Below, piece by piece: positions 8,911-20,371 of a stretch of 37,673 nucleotides of DNA; within the stretch, counting starts at the first letter, position 1, and every line of letters starts with the position of its first letter. A model generated the notes under the pieces. It was not told the DNA's origin. It did not search any database and saw only the letters and a program-made list of their open reading frames with translations. Source of the DNA: CAVWXT01 sp963759115 (GTDB lineage Bacteria > Planctomycetota > Planctomycetia > Pirellulales > Thermoguttaceae); NCBI GenBank assembly GCA_963759115.1, contig CAVWXT010000013.1:1-37673 (forward strand). Direction: 5' to 3'. The position numbers and the translations under genes are program-made.

Positions 8911-11378
8911 TCAGACGTTATCCCCCGCGGTGTCGCTGGCCCGCGGCCCGCCGGCTTTCTCCTGCTGCCCCCACCGCCAGTCGGTGATTTCCGGCATGTC
9001 GTCGCCGTACTTGCAGATGTAGTGCTTGTGCTCGATCAACTTGTCGCGCAGCGCCTGCTTGAAGTACGCGGCCCGAGCACCCAACTGCGGCAGTCGGTCG
9101 ATCACGTCCATGACCAGGTGGTAGCGGTCCAGATCGTTCAGGACCACCATGTCGAACGGGGTCGTGGTCGTGCCCTCCTCCTTGTAGCCGCGCACGTGCA
9201 GGTTCTTGTGGTTCGTGCGGCGGTAGGTCAGGCGGTGGATCAGCCACGGGTAGCCGTGGAACGCAAAGATGATCGGCTTGTCCTTCGTGAAAAGACTGTC
9301 GAAGTCCTGGTCGCTCAGCCCGTGCGGGTGTTCGCTCGCCGGCTGGAGCTTCATCAGGTCCACCACGTTGATCACGCGCACTTTCAACTCCGGGAGGTGC
9401 TTGCGGAGCAAGTCCACCGCGGCAAGGGTCTCCAACGTCGGCACGTCGCCGCAGCAGGCCATGACGACATCGGGTTCGCCGCCCTGGTCGTTGCTGGCCC
9501 AATCCCAGATGCCGATGCCGGCCGTGCAGTGCTTGATCGCCTGGTCCATGGTCAGCCACTGCGGGGCCGGCTGCTTGCCGGCCACGACCAGGTTGACGTA
9601 GTTCCGGCTGCGCAGGCAGTGGTCGGTCACGCTCAGCAGCGTATTGGCGTCCGGGCGGCAGGTAAACGCGGATGACTTCCGCTTTCTTGTTCACGACGTG
9701 GTCGATGAAGCCGGGATCCTGGTGGCTAAAACCGTTGTGGTCCTGGCGCCAGACCAGCGAGGACAGCAGGTAGTTCAGCGAGGCGATCGGCCGCCGCCAG
9801 GGAATGTCGTGGCGTCACCTTCAGCCACTTGGCGTGCTGGTTGAACATCGAGTCGATGATGTGGATAAAGGCCTCGTAGCACGAGAAGAAGCCGTGCCGG
9901 CCGGTCAGCAGGTAGCCCTCCAGCCAGCCCTCGCACTGGTGCTCGCTGAGGATCTCCATGACCCGGCCGTCCGGGTTCAGGTGGTCGTCGTAGGGCAACG
10001 TCTCGGCCACCCAGGCGCGGTTGGTGACTTCGAGGACGTCCTGCCAGCGGTTGGAGTTGGACTCGTCCGGGCTGACCAGGCGGAAGTTCTTGCTGTCCAG
10101 GTTCATTTTCATGACGTCGCGGAGGAACTTGCCCATGACCCGCGTCGCCTCCGCGTCCTTGGCGCCGGGGCTGGGCACCTCGACGGCGTAGTCCCGGAAG
10201 TCGGGCATCTTCAGGTCCCTGAGCAGCAGGCCGCCGTTGGTGTGCGGGTTCGCGCTCATGCGTTTCTCGCCCCGGGGTGGCAGCTCGGCCAACTCCGGGA
10301 TGAGGCGGCCCGTCTTGTCGAACAGTTCTTCCGGCTTGTAGCTCTTCATCCAGGTCTCGAGGATCTGCACATGCCCTGGGTTGGCCATGTCGGCCATCGG
10401 CACCTGGTGCGAGCGCCAGTAACCCTCCGTCTTCTGGCCATCGACTTCCTTCGGGCCCGTCCAGCCCTTGGGACTGCGGAAGACGATCATCGGCCACAGG
10501 GGGCGCTTGGTGAAACCGTTCTTGCGGGCGTCCGCCTGAATGGCCTTGATCTCGCCGATGACGAGGTCGAGGGTGCGCGCCAGGAGTTGGTGCATCTTCG
10601 CCGGGTCGTCTCCTTCGACGAAATGGGGCGTGTAGCCGTAGCCGCGCATCAAGGCGTCCAATTCCTCGTGGCTGATGCGGGCGAGCACCGTGGGGTTGGC
10701 GATCTTGTAGCCGTTCAGGTGCAGGATGGGCAGCACACAGCCGTCGCGGACGGGGTTGAGGAACTTGTTGCCGTGCCAGCCGGTGGCCAGTGGCCCCGTC
10801 TCCGCTTCGCCGTCGCCGACGACGCAGGCGACGATCAAGTCGGGATTGTCAAAGGCCGCCCCGTAGGCGTGCGACAGGGCGTAGCCCAACTCACCGCCTT
10901 CGTGGATAGAGCCGGGCGTCTCCGGGGCGACGTGGCTGGGAATGCCGCCGGGGAACGAGAACTGGGTGAAGAGCCGCTTCAGGCCGTGCTCGTCCTGGCC
11001 GATGTTGGGGTAGACCTCGCTGTACGTCCCTTCGAGGTAAGCGTTGGCAACCAGCGCCGGCCCGCCGTGCCCGGGGCCGGAGATGTAGAGCATGTTCAGG
11101 TCGTAGAGCTTGATGACCCGGTTCAGGTGAACGTAGAGAAAGTTCTGGCCCGACGTGGTTCCCCAGTGACCCAGCAGGCGCGGCTTGACGTGTTTCAGTT
11201 GCAACGGCTCCTTCAGGAGCGGATTGTCCATCAAGTAGATTTGGCCGACGGACAGGTAGTTCGCGGCCCGCCAGTAGGCGTGCATCTTGCGCAACTCCTC
11301 GGCGGAAAGAGGACCTGCCGCCGAAGCCTTGCTGCCATCTCCGGTCTTCCGTTTCACCTCGGTTATTGTGGCTGTCAT
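8911..11378 (-). CDS. xfp: Phosphoketolase (two frameshifts)
   Basis: Thiamine-diphosphate enzyme that cleaves xylulose-5-P and/or fructose-6-P to acetyl phosphate plus glyceraldehyde-3-P or erythrose-4-P; the key enzyme of this cluster. Motifs seen: HWGTTSGQNFLYVHLNR, YISGPGHGGPALVANAYLEG, IHEGGELGYALSHAYGAA, the ThDP motif VGDGEAETGPLA...NGYKIANP, and the C-terminal GEPDVVMACCGDVPTLETLA and HGYPWLIHRLTYRR. The span of about 822 codons fits the family. The frame breaks near 9815 (WLKVT, then HDIPWRRPIASLNYLL) and near 9657 (YLPP, then DANTLLSVTDHCLR). Both junctions join cleanly, which favours sequencing indels. The start at 11378 has AAGGA about 8 bases upstream. Dual versus single substrate specificity cannot be read from the sequence. 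Confidence 0.95.
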
Positions 11379-11451
11379 GGGTCATTCCTTGTGTGACGGC
11401 AGCAGGATTGGTTAGTTATGAGTATTGGTGTAGTGATTGCTGCCATGGTTA

Positions 11452-12466
11452 TCACTCACCACTCGACCGCTCACCGGTCGATATTCCTTCAACTGGCCAG
11501 CGCTCCTCAGTTACCCGTTTCTGGGCGTACTGCTCCAGCTTGCGGGCGTCGGCGTAGAACTTGCGGATGCCCTCGGCCAGCTTCTCGGTGGCCATGGCGT
11601 CCTCATTGTGCATCCAGCGAAACGTCTTCTCGTCCAGATGGATCTTCTGCGCGTCGGACGCTTTGGCCGTGTCCACGCTCAAGCGGCGAGGGACCGAGCC
11701 TTCGGTTTTCTCCATCTGCTCCAACAGGTCGGGGCTGATGGTCAGCAGGTCACAACCCGCGAGGCGAACAATCTGGTCCACCTTGCGGAAGCTTGCGCCC
11801 ATGACCTGCGTCTGGTAATCGAACTTCTTGAAGTAGTCGTAAATCCGCGTGACGGACGCGACTCCGGGATCTTCGTCGGCGGGAATGTCCTTGACCCCGC
11901 GCTCCTTCCGGTACCAGTCGTAGATCCGCCCGACGAACGGCGAGATCAGCGTCACGCCGGCCTCGGCGCAGGCGACGGCCTGGGCGAAGCTGAACAACAG
12001 CGTCAGGTTGCAGTGAATCCCTTCGCGCTCCAGTTGTTCGGCGGCGCGGATGCCCTCCCAGGTGCTGGCAATCTTGATGAGCACCCGCTCGCGACCGATC
12101 CCCGACTGCCGGTACAGGTCGATGAGGCGGTGTGCCTTGGCCAGCGTGCCCTCGGTGTCGAAACTGAGCCCGGCATCGACCTCGGTGGAAACGCGGCCGG
12201 GCACGATCTTGAGGATATGGCAGCCGAAGGTTACGAAGAGCTTGTCCATGAACGCCTGCGGTGTGAGCTGCCTCGTCGCCGGGCGAGCGGAGGGCGAAGT
12301 CGAGCGCCTCGTCGACCAAATCCTGGTACTGCGGCTTCTGGGCCGCCTGCAAGAGCAACGACGGGTTCGTGGTTGCGTCTTGCGGCTTGTGCTCCGCGAT
12401 GGCTTCGATGTCGCCCGTGTCGGCCACGACCGTCGTCCAGCGTTTTAGCGATTCGAGCAGATTCAT
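11452..12466 (-). CDS. tal: Transaldolase (one frameshift)
   Basis: Transfers a dihydroxyacetone unit between sedoheptulose-7-P/glyceraldehyde-3-P and fructose-6-P/erythrose-4-P through a Schiff-base lysine. The N terminus is MNLLESLKRWTTVVADTGD followed by DATTNPSLLLQAA; the Schiff-base region is VLIKIASTWEGI, then NLTLLFSFAQAVACAEAG and ISPFVGRIYDWY. The frame switches near 12283: the N-terminal part ends in DEALDFALR and the rest resumes TRQLTPQAFMDKLFVTFG. The start at 12466 is preceded by GAGGTG at 6 bases. About 338 codons, the size of TalB-type enzymes. It lies between rpiA and phosphoketolase in the same orientation. Confidence 0.93.
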
Positions 12467-12510
12467 GCGATCACCTCTTGCGGGGTCAAAGTTTTGCGGA
12501 ACAATTCCTA

Positions 12511-13239
12511 TTACACGTCCGGGCATGGCTGCATACGGGACGCTGCCCGCACCGGCCGTTGCGGGTTATCCCCGCGCTGTCTCTCCTCGATGAACCGGAA
12601 ATCGTTCCGGCCCCCAACCAAAACGGTGTCGGCCATTCCCAGGAACAGCCCGGTGCCTACTACGCCAGGAATCGCACGGATGTCCATTTCCAGCCGAGTC
12701 GCATCCGGGATCGGATGGATCTGGCAATCGAGGATGTGATTGCCGTTGTCGGTCACAAACAGGCTACCCCCTTGAAAGTAAGGAACTGGCTCGCAGCCGA
12801 GTTCGCCCAGGCGCCGCTCGCACAGGGGCAAAGCAAACGGGACCACCTCGACGGGCAACTTGCCGTGCGTTCCCAATTGCGGGACGAGCTTCTCGTCTCC
12901 CACCAGAATGATCAGTCGGCGGGAGGAGGCAGCGACGATCTTCTCGCGGACCAGGTCCCGACCGTAGCCCTTGATCAGGTCAAGTTGGGGATCCACCTCG
13001 TCCGCCCCATCGACGGTCAGGTCGAGGATTCCGGCCTCCGCAAGGGTCAATAACGGAATGCCTTCCTGCCGGGACAAACTTGCCGTCTCCTCCGAGGTGG
13101 GCACTCCGTGGACGCGCAGACGCCCGCTCCGGATGCGCTCGCCAAGGGCCCGCACGAAGGCCTGGGCAGTGTGGCCGGAACCAAGACCGACCCGTGAATC
13201 ATCTGTCACCAGTTCCAAGGCCCGTTCGATGATCGTCAT
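12511..13239 (-). CDS. rpiA: Ribose-5-phosphate isomerase A
   Basis: Interconverts ribose-5-P and ribulose-5-P. The 242-residue frame contains VGLGSGHTAQAFVRALGER, GVPTSEETASL, DGADEVDPQLDLIKGYG, GKLPVEVVPFALPLCER and VTDNGNHILDC, all RpiA hallmarks. The start (MTIIERALELVTDD) at 13239 is selected because an AAGGAGGT ribosome-binding site lies just upstream, inside the end of transketolase, and because the true transketolase stop overlaps this ATG as ATGA. Without correcting the transketolase frameshift, the two genes appear fused in one 944-residue frame. The C terminus after RNDFRFIEE is somewhat longer and basic. No ribulose-phosphate epimerase is seen in the window. Confidence 0.93.
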   Translation of the reverse strand: MTIIERALELVTDDSRVGLGSGHTAQAFVRALGERIRSGRLRVHGVPTSEETASLSRQEGIPLLTLAEAGILDLTVDGADEVDPQLDLIKGYGRDLVREKIVAASSRRLIILVGDEKLVPQLGTHGKLPVEVVPFALPLCERRLGELGCEPVPYFQGGSLFVTDNGNHILDCQIHPIPDATRLEMDIRAIPGVVGTGLFLGMADTVLVGGRNDFRFIEERQRGDNPQRPVRAASRMQPCPDV

Positions 13240-15345
13240 GGTGGACCTCCTTTGGCGGCTGCGTGCAGTCGCAGTTGCTCCCTGGCTGCCGCCACGACAT
13301 GCTCCGGCGTGAAGCCGAACTTCTTGGTCAGTTCCTTCAGCGGGGCCGAGTGCACCAAAGGAACGCATGCCGATGCTGTGTCCGGTAATGCCAACGTACT
13401 TGGCCCAGCCGAAAGTCGAGGCTTGCTCCACCGAGACCCGCGCGGTCACGTCTGGTGGTAGCACGCTTTCGCGGTACTCCTGTGGCTGATCGTCGAATAA
13501 TTCCCACGACGGCATGCTCACCACCCGCGATTTGATCCCCTCCGACTTCAGCCGCTCGTATGCCTCCAGGCACAGCGCCACCTCGCTGCCGCTTGCCAGC
13601 AGCAGGACCTCCGGCTGACCATCCGGCGCGTCGGCCAGGACGTACGCCCCGCCGACCACTCCCGAGGCCGAAGCGTACCTGCTCCGGTCGATCGTCGGCA
13701 CGGCTTGGCGGGTAAGAATGAGAACCGCCGGCTCGTGGTGCAACTTCATGATGACTTTCCATGCCTCCGCCGTCTCATTCGCGTCCGCGGGGCGCAGCAC
13801 GATCAGGCCCGGGATGGCTCGCAGCGATGGCAACTGCTCGACCGGCTGGTGCGTCGGCCCGTCCTCGCCCACGCCAATGGAGTCGTGCGTGAAGATGTAA
13901 ACGACCGGCAGCTCCATCAAGGCGCTGAGCCGCATCGCCCCCCGGGCGTAATCGCTGAAGATCAGGAAGGTGGAACCGTAGGCCCGCACCTTGACCAGGG
14001 CCATGCCGTTGAGCACCGCGGCCATGGCGTGCTCGCGAATGCCGAAGTGCAAGTTGCGCCCGCCGGGACTGTCCGCGAAGAAGTCGCCGGCCCCGTCGAA
14101 CGTGAGCCGCGTCTTGGTCGAGGGCCCCAGGTCGGCCGAGCCGCCCAGCAGCCACGGGACTGTCTTCCCGAGGGCGTTGAGCACCTTCCCGGATGCGTCC
14201 CGCGTCGCCAGCCCCTTGGCGTCCGCCGCGAAGGTGGGCACGTCCTTGTCCCAGCCTTCCGGCAGTTGGCGGTGCTGCATGCGATAGAGCTGCTCCGCCA
14301 ACTCGGGATATGTGGCCCGGTACTGGGGTACCCGACTAAACCAGGTGTCGCGAAGCTCCTTGCCACGCTTGCCGATGCCGTTGCGAAAGTGGTCGTAAAC
14401 CCCGTCCGGTACGTAGAATTTGGCGTCTTCCGGCCAGCCGTAGTTCCGCTTGGTCAATCGGATCTCGTCCTCGCCGAGCGGCTCCCCATGGGCGGCGCTG
14501 GTGTCCTGCTTGTGCGGGGCGCCGTAGGCGATATGGCTGTCCACGATGATCAGCGTCGGGCGGTCGGGGGTGTTGAGGAAGGTGTGGAAGGCCCGCGCCA
14601 GCATCTCCTGGTCGTTGGCGTCGCCGACGCGGGTGACGTTCCAACCGTGGCCGATGAAGCGCGTGGCCACATCGTCGCTGAAGGCCAGCGCGGTGTGGCC
14701 TTCAATGGTGATGTGGTTGTTGTCGTAGATCCAGCAGAGGTTGGAAAGTCTCAGGTGGCCGGCAAGGGACGCAGCCTCGGCCGAGATGCCTTCCATCATG
14801 CAGCCGTCGCCACACAGGGCGTATACGTTGAAGTTGATCAGGTCCTCGAACCCGGGCTGGTTGAAATGGGCGGCCATCCACCGGCCGGCGATGGCCATGC
14901 CGACGCTGGTGGCCAGGCCGTTGCCGAGCGGACCGGTGGTGGTCTCGACGCCGCTGGTCCAGCGATACTCCGGGTGGCCGGGGCAGCGGCTATCCAGTTG
15001 CCGAAAGTGCTTGATCGCATCCAGCGGTACCGACGGCTCACCGAGAGCCTCGTAATCCTTGCTGACGGCCTTCACTCCCGTGAGGTGCAGCAGCGAGTAC
15101 AGCAGCATCGAGGCATGGCCCGCCGACAGAATGAAGCGGTCTCGGTTGGGCCAGATCGGATCCTGCGGGTCGAATCGCAGGAACTGCTGCCACAGGCAAT
15201 AGGCCACGGGCGCCAGGGCCATCGGCGTACCCGGGTGCCCCGAGTTGGCTGCCTGCACGGCGTCCATCGACAGCGTGCGGATCGTGTTGATACACGTCAG
15301 ATCGAGATTATCGGTTGGAACGAGGATCTTGTGAATCGTGTCCAT
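13236..15345 (-). CDS. tkt: Transketolase (frameshift near the C terminus)
   Basis: Thiamine-diphosphate enzyme moving two-carbon units between sugar phosphates. Motifs: SMDAVQAANSGHPGTPMALAP at the N terminus, TTGPLGNGLATSVGMAIA, the ThDP motif CGDGCMMEGISAEAASLAGH followed by IYDNNHITIEG, FGIREHAMAAVLNGMAL, and THDSIGVGEDGPTHQPVEQL. A single extra base near 13348 throws the last 35 or so codons out of frame; in the other frame the sequence reads APLKELTKKFGFTPEHVVAA, a standard transketolase end, and stops at a TGA overlapping the rpiA start. The start at 15345 has GGGGAG about 11 bases upstream and lies 15 bases after the yhhJ-type permease stop, so sugar-phosphate enzymes and exporter share a transcript. 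Confidence 0.95.
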
Positions 15346-15360
15346 GGATGTCTACTCCCC

Positions 15361-16484
15361 TCACGCCATCGACCCGATGGTCTTGCGGAAGCGAACGAGG
15401 GCGATATTGAACAAGGTTGCGCCGATCAGGGCGAGGGCGAGGAACTGCGGCCAGACGACCTCCAGCCCCCCGCCGCGGAACAGGATGCCCTGGGACAGCA
15501 TGACGAAGTGGGTGGTGGGCGCCCCCAGCATGATCTGCTGAACGAACTGGGGCATGCTCTCCCGCGGGGTCATGCCGCCGGAGAGCATCTGCAAGGGCAG
15601 CAGCACCATGATCATCAGCAGGGCGAACTGCGGCATCGTGCGGGCGAAGGTGGCCAGGAACATGCCCAGCGACGTGGTGGCGAACAGGTGCAGCGCCGCG
15701 CCGCACAGGAACAGCGCGACCGAACCCTGGATCGGGACCGACAGCACGCCCTGCACGACGAACGGTCAGGGAGACGGCGGAGGCGACGAGCACCACCAGC
15801 CCCATCGACCAGACCTTGCTGGTCATGATCTCGAACGGCGTCACCGGCATCACCAGCAGATGCTCGACCGTGCCGCGCTCGCGCTCGCGGATCAGCGCGG
15901 CGCCGGTGAGCAGGACCGACAGCATGGTGATCATGTCGATCACCGCCACCACGGCGCCGAACCAGGACCGGGTCAGGTTGGCGTTGAAGCGCACCCGCTC
16001 CTCGATGTCCACCGGCGGTTTGAAGGTGATCCGGTAACGCTGAAGGAACGTCTGCACCTCGCCGACGATGATCGTCTGCACGTAGCCGCTGCCGCGTGAA
16101 CGCCTGGCCCACGCGGGTCGCGTCGGTGTTGAGCTGAATCGCGGGGACGCGCCCGGCCAGCACGTCCTGCTGGAAGTTGGGCGGGATGTCGAGGGCGAAG
16201 GTGTCCAGTCCGGCGTCCATCCGGGCGTCCATCTCCTCCCGCGACACCATCGTCGGCGGCAGGAACAACGGCGGCTGGAAGGCATTGACGATACGCTGCG
16301 ACAACGGCGACTGGTCCTCGTCCACGATGGCGATGGGCGCCTTGTGGAGCGAGTCCGGCAGCGCGGTCGAGGTCGAATAGATCGACAGCGTGAAGGCGTA
16401 GGCGATCAGCACGAGCATCATCGGGTCGCGGGCCAGGCTCCACAATTCCTTGACGCCCAGGTGCAGAATGTTCTTGGCGCGCAT
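15361..16484 (-). CDS. yhhJ: ABC-2 permease, YhhJ-type (two frameshifts)
   Basis: Membrane subunit of an ABC-2 type exporter, closely like E. coli YhhJ in length (about 374 codons) and layout: an N-terminal membrane segment (SLARDPMMLVLIAYAFTLSI), a large extracytoplasmic domain (APIAIVDEDQSPLSQRIVNA, then DIPPNFQQDVLAGRVPAIQ), and C-terminal membrane segments including ALIRERERGTVEHLLVMPVT, MLSGGMTPRESMPQFVQ and the ending RFRKTIGSMA. Frame changes occur near 16097 (VGQAFT, then SGYVQTIIVGEVQTFLQRY) and near 15762. The ATG at 16484 follows the RbbA stop by 3 bases. It would pair with RbbA and the YhiI-like adaptor. The exported substrate is unknown. Confidence 0.9.
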
Positions 16485-16487
16485 GGC

Positions 16488-19304
16488 TCAGGCCTCCTGT
16501 TTCTTCAAGAACGCCGCGCTCAGCCCGACGAGCACCGGGATCGCGATCAGCAGGGGGAGGAACGAGCCGTACAGGCCGGCAAAACCCAGCGCCTTGGAAA
16601 AGGTCCCGCGGGAGATCGTGATGTAATAGCTGGTCGGGTAAATCGTCCCCGACCAGACGACCGAACCCCTCCAGGGAGGAAACCGGGTCGGTCAGGCCGC
16701 AAAAATTGCCGGCGGGGACCAGGGTGAGCACGGCCGTCGCGAACAGCGCCGCCACCTGGGTGCGCGTCAAGGTCGAGACAAGCAGGCCGATCCCGGTGGA
16801 GCAGGCGACGTAGAGCAGCGCGCCGGTGGCCGCCGTCACGAAAATCCCCCTTCAGGGGCACGCGGAAGAGGGTCACCGCCAGCGCCGTGAGCAGCAGGAA
16901 GTTGAGCATCCCCAGGACCACATAGGGGAGCTGCTTGCCCAGCAGGAACTCCAGGCGCGTCGTCGGCGTGACGTAGAAGTTAATGATCGACCCGAGGTCC
17001 TTCTCGCGGACCACCGAGAGCGTCGCCAGCATGGCCGGGATCAGCAGCAGCAGAAGCGGGATCACCGCCGGCACCATCGCCACCAGGCTCTTGACGTCGG
17101 GGTTGTAGCGATAGCGCAGCTCGATGTGGGGTGATCGTGCCCAGGCGATAACCGAACCGGTGCCGGGCCACATTGGACAGCCAGAGGAGGTGCATGCCCT
17201 GCACGTAGCCCCGGATCGTCTCGGCGCGCTGCGGCATGGCGCCGTCGATCCAGACGCCGATCCGCACCGGCTTGCCGTGCTCCGGGTCCTGACCGAAACG
17301 CTCCACGTCCCGGCCGAAGCCGGGGGGGATCTCGATGACCATGCTGAGCTCTCCCGACCGCATGCGCCGGTCGAGTTCCTCGTAGTCGGCGACCGGCGGC
17401 CGCTCGGTGAAGTAGCGGCTTGAGCCGGCGATGTTGATCGTGTAGTCGCTGCTGACGGTCGTCTGGTCGCGGTCCAGCACGGCGTAGTTCAGGTGCTCCA
17501 CGTCCAGGGTGATGCCGTAACCCATGATGATCATCAGGATCACACTGCCCAGGCCGGCCATCGTCAGGCGGATCGGGTCGCGGGTCAGTTCGAGGAACTC
17601 GCGGTAGCTGCAGCTCAGCAACCGCTGGAGGCTGAACCGGGCGCTGCATTCGGCTCGGGCTCGGACTCGGAGTTCGCTGCCGGGCCTGCCTCGACCGGCG
17701 CGGCTTGCGCCGCCGGCGCCGGCTCGGCAGCCCGGCTTTTCGCCTCCGCCTCTTCCAGGTAGCCGATGAAGGCGTCCTCCAGCGTCGCCGCCTGCCGCCC
17801 CTTGACCACCCCGTCCGGCGTGTCGATGACCAGCACCTTTCCGGCGCTCATCAGCGAGATGCGGTCGCAGCGCCCGGCCTCGTTGATGAAGTGGGTGGAG
17901 ACGAAGATGGTCACCTTGTCGCGGCGGGACAGGTCGATCAGGTGCTCCCAGAACCCGTCCCGGGCCACCGGGTCCACGCCCGAGGTCGGCTCGTCGAGGA
18001 TCAGCAGGGCGGGCCGGTGGATCAACGCCACGGCGAGCTGCAGGCGCTGCCGTTGGCCCAGCGGGAGCGAGTCGGGCAGCGCCTCCATGATCTCGTCGAG
18101 GCCGAACCGCGCGGCCGTTTCTTCGACGCGCTGCGGGATCTCGGCCTTGGGCACATCAAAGAGCTGGGCGTGCAGGACCAGGTTCTGCCGCACCGTCAGC
18201 TCGGAGTACAGCGAGAAGGCCTGCGACATGTAGCCGACCTTGCGGCGGACGGCGATGTCGTTGGCGTCGACCGGCTGGCCGAACAGCCAGGCCTGCCCCT
18301 CGGTGGGCGGCAGCAGGCCGCACAGCATCTTCATCGTCGTCGACTTGCCGCAGCCGTTGGCGCCGAGGAAGCCGTAGATCTCCCCCCGCTCGATCCGGAA
18401 GCTGACGTGGTCGACCGCGGTGAAGCTGCCGAACCGCTGGGTCAGGCCGTGCGCCTCGATGACCACCTCGTGCTCGCCCGGCGGGCGCGGGGGGATCACG
18501 ATCTCCTGGTGGCCGCGGCGCTTCTCCTCCGGCAGCAGGGCGATGAAGGCCGAGTCCAGGTCCCGGGCCCCGGTGCGCGACAGCAGCTCCGCCGGCGTGC
18601 CGGTGGCGAGCACGCGGCCGGCGTCCATCGCCACCAGCCAGTCGAACCGGGCGGCCTCCTCCATGTAGGCGGTCGCCACCAGCACGCTCATGCCCGGCCG
18701 GCTGGCCCGGATGCGGTCGACCAGCTCCCAGAACTGGCGGCGCGACAGGGGATCGACGCCGGTGGTCGGCTCGTCGAGGATCAAGAGGTCGGGGTCATGG
18801 ATCAGGGCGCAGCACAGGCACAGCTTCTGCTTCATGCCGCCGGACAGCTTGCCGGCCGGCCGGTCGGGGAAGCGGCCCAGCCCGATACTGTCCAGCAGCT
18901 CGGCGATGCGGCGCTTGGCGCTCGGCGCGGCCGAGGCCGAACAGCCGGGCGAAGAAGTCGGTGTTCTCGAAGACCGACAGCGTCGGGTAGAGGTTCTTGC
19001 CCAGGCCCTGCGGCATGTAGGCGATGCGCGGGCAGGCCGCCCGGCGAAAGCCCGCATCCGCCATGTCGCCGCCGAGCACCTCGACCTGCCCCTGCTGGAT
19101 TCGGCGGGCGCCGGCAATCAGCGCCAGCAGGCTGGACTTGCCCACGCCGTCCGGGCCGATCAGCCCGACCATGCAGCCGGCCGGCAGATCGAGGCGTGAC
19201 GGCATCGAGCGCGTGGGTCTTGCCGTACCGCAAGCCGACGTCCGTCAGTCGCGCCACCGGTGCCGGCATCGGATGGGCCAACGCTGTTGGGTCAGGAGTG
19301 TCAT
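16488..19304 (-). CDS. rbbA: RbbA-type fused ABC ATPase-ATPase-permease (several frameshifts)
   Basis: Tandem ABC protein with the architecture of E. coli RbbA/YhiH (two ATPase domains, then an ABC-2 permease; about 939 codons here). First ATPase: Walker A GPDGVGKSSLL, YMPQGLGKNLYPTLSVFEN, signature LSGGMKQKL, Walker B LLILDEPTTGVDPLS. Second ATPase: Walker A GANGCGKSTTMKML, a degenerate signature LPLGQRQRLQLA, Walker B LLILDEPTSGVDPVA. The permease part has DPIRLTMAGLGSVILMIIMG, VREKDLGSIINFYVTPTTR, YPTSYYITISRGTFSKALG and the ending FLKKQEA. Frame breaks lie near 19194, 18926, 17640, 17131, 16848 and 16670. The start is uncertain: ATG at 19304 overlaps the adaptor stop (ATGA) but needs an immediate shift; ATG at 19269 (MPAPVARLTDVGLRYGKT) is the in-frame alternative. 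In E. coli RbbA is described as a ribosome-associated ATPase; its role here is unknown. Confidence 0.9.
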
Positions 19305-20371
19305 GGCGGCAGTTTGACCTCCAGATGGGCGGGCCATGGGGCCTGCGGGTCAAGCTGCACGTAGGCCATCCCCGGCAACCCGGTCTTGACGTCGCGGACG
19401 TACTTCTTGAGCAACTCCGGAGGGATGTGCGCCTTGATGCGAAACGTCAGCTTCTGCCGCTCCTCGGCCGTCTCCACCGTCTTGGGCGTGAATTGGGCGA
19501 CGTCGGCAACGAAGGTCACCTTGGCCGGGATGACGAACTGCGGCGCGGCATCGAGAACCAGCCGGACCTCGGCCCCCAGCTGGACCCGGCCGGCCCAGTC
19601 CGTGGGCAGGAAGAAGGTCATGTAGACGTCGCCGAGAGCGACCATGTTCAGCACCTTGCCGCCCGCAGCCAGCACCTCGCCCGGCTGGGCCACACGATAC
19701 TGTACGCGGCCGTCGCGCGGGGCCTTCAATGTGCTGTCGTTGATGTCCGCCTGGATGCGTTCGATCGTCGCCTGGGCGGATTCGACGGCCGCTTCCGCCG
19801 CGATGACGAGCGTTTTGGCCGTGGCGATGGCGGCATCCGCTGCCGCGACGTTCGCCTTGGCGCTGCTGACGGCCGCCTTTGGCACTGTAGAACTTCGACT
19901 GCCCGGTGTCGAAGTCCGACCTGAGAAATGGCATGCGTCGCAATCAGTCGCTGCGCGCGGTCGAAGTTCCTGGTCGCCAGGTCGAGGTCGGCTTCGCGCT
20001 GCGCCACCACGGATTCCGCCGCCGCCTTCTCGCTCTGGCGCTGCGCCAGTGTGCTCCGCGCCGCCTCTACGGCGCTGTTTCGCCATGCCAAGTCTGGCCT
20101 TGGCTTCCCGGAGTTGGGCTTGGAGCACTCGGTGTCCATGTGGGCGACGACTTGGCCGGCGGTGACATAATCGCCTTCATCCACCAGTTCGTCAGCGATG
20201 CGGCCCGGGAGCTTCGTGGCCACATCGATCTCCGTCGCCTCGATGCGCCCATTGGCGCTGGCGAAACCGTCACCGAGGCCCGTGGGGATGCATTTTCCAC
20301 CAGAGCAGCCAACCGCCGACCCCTGCCGCTGCCACCAGCACGATTCCGACTAACCACTTTGCGTGTCGCAT
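19301..20371 (-). CDS. yhiI: HlyD-type membrane fusion protein, YhiI-like (several frameshifts)
   Basis: Periplasmic adaptor partner of the RbbA/YhhJ exporter. It begins MRHAKWLVGIVLVAAAGVGG, a single N-terminal membrane anchor, then NGRIEATEIDVATKLPGRI, a lipoyl-like half, a long alanine-rich coiled coil, and STLKAPRDGRVQYRVAQPGE, VYMTFFLPTDWAG, VAQFTPKTVETAEERQKL and GLPGMAYVQL. This order and the roughly 357-codon span match E. coli YhiI. The ATG at 20371 has AAGGAG 8 bases upstream. Frames change near 20287 (an early TGA after MHPHGPR), around 20130, 20085, 19925 and 19880. The stop overlaps a possible rbbA ATG by four bases. The adaptor-ATPase-permease order is the same as the E. coli yhiI-rbbA-yhhJ locus. 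Confidence 0.88.

Noticed and set aside
9804..11396. Long plus-strand open frame of about 530 codons opposite phosphoketolase
   Set aside because: It is the mirror of a GC-rich coding gene; no motif or ribosome-binding site supports it.
12511..15345. Bifunctional transketolase-ribose-5-phosphate isomerase fusion
   Set aside because: The transketolase end is conserved in another frame with its own stop overlapping the rpiA ATG, so the fusion is explained by one indel.
17705..19924. Long plus-strand open frame opposite rbbA
   Set aside because: The Arg/Gln/Asp-rich composition follows from the codon bias of the real gene on the other strand.
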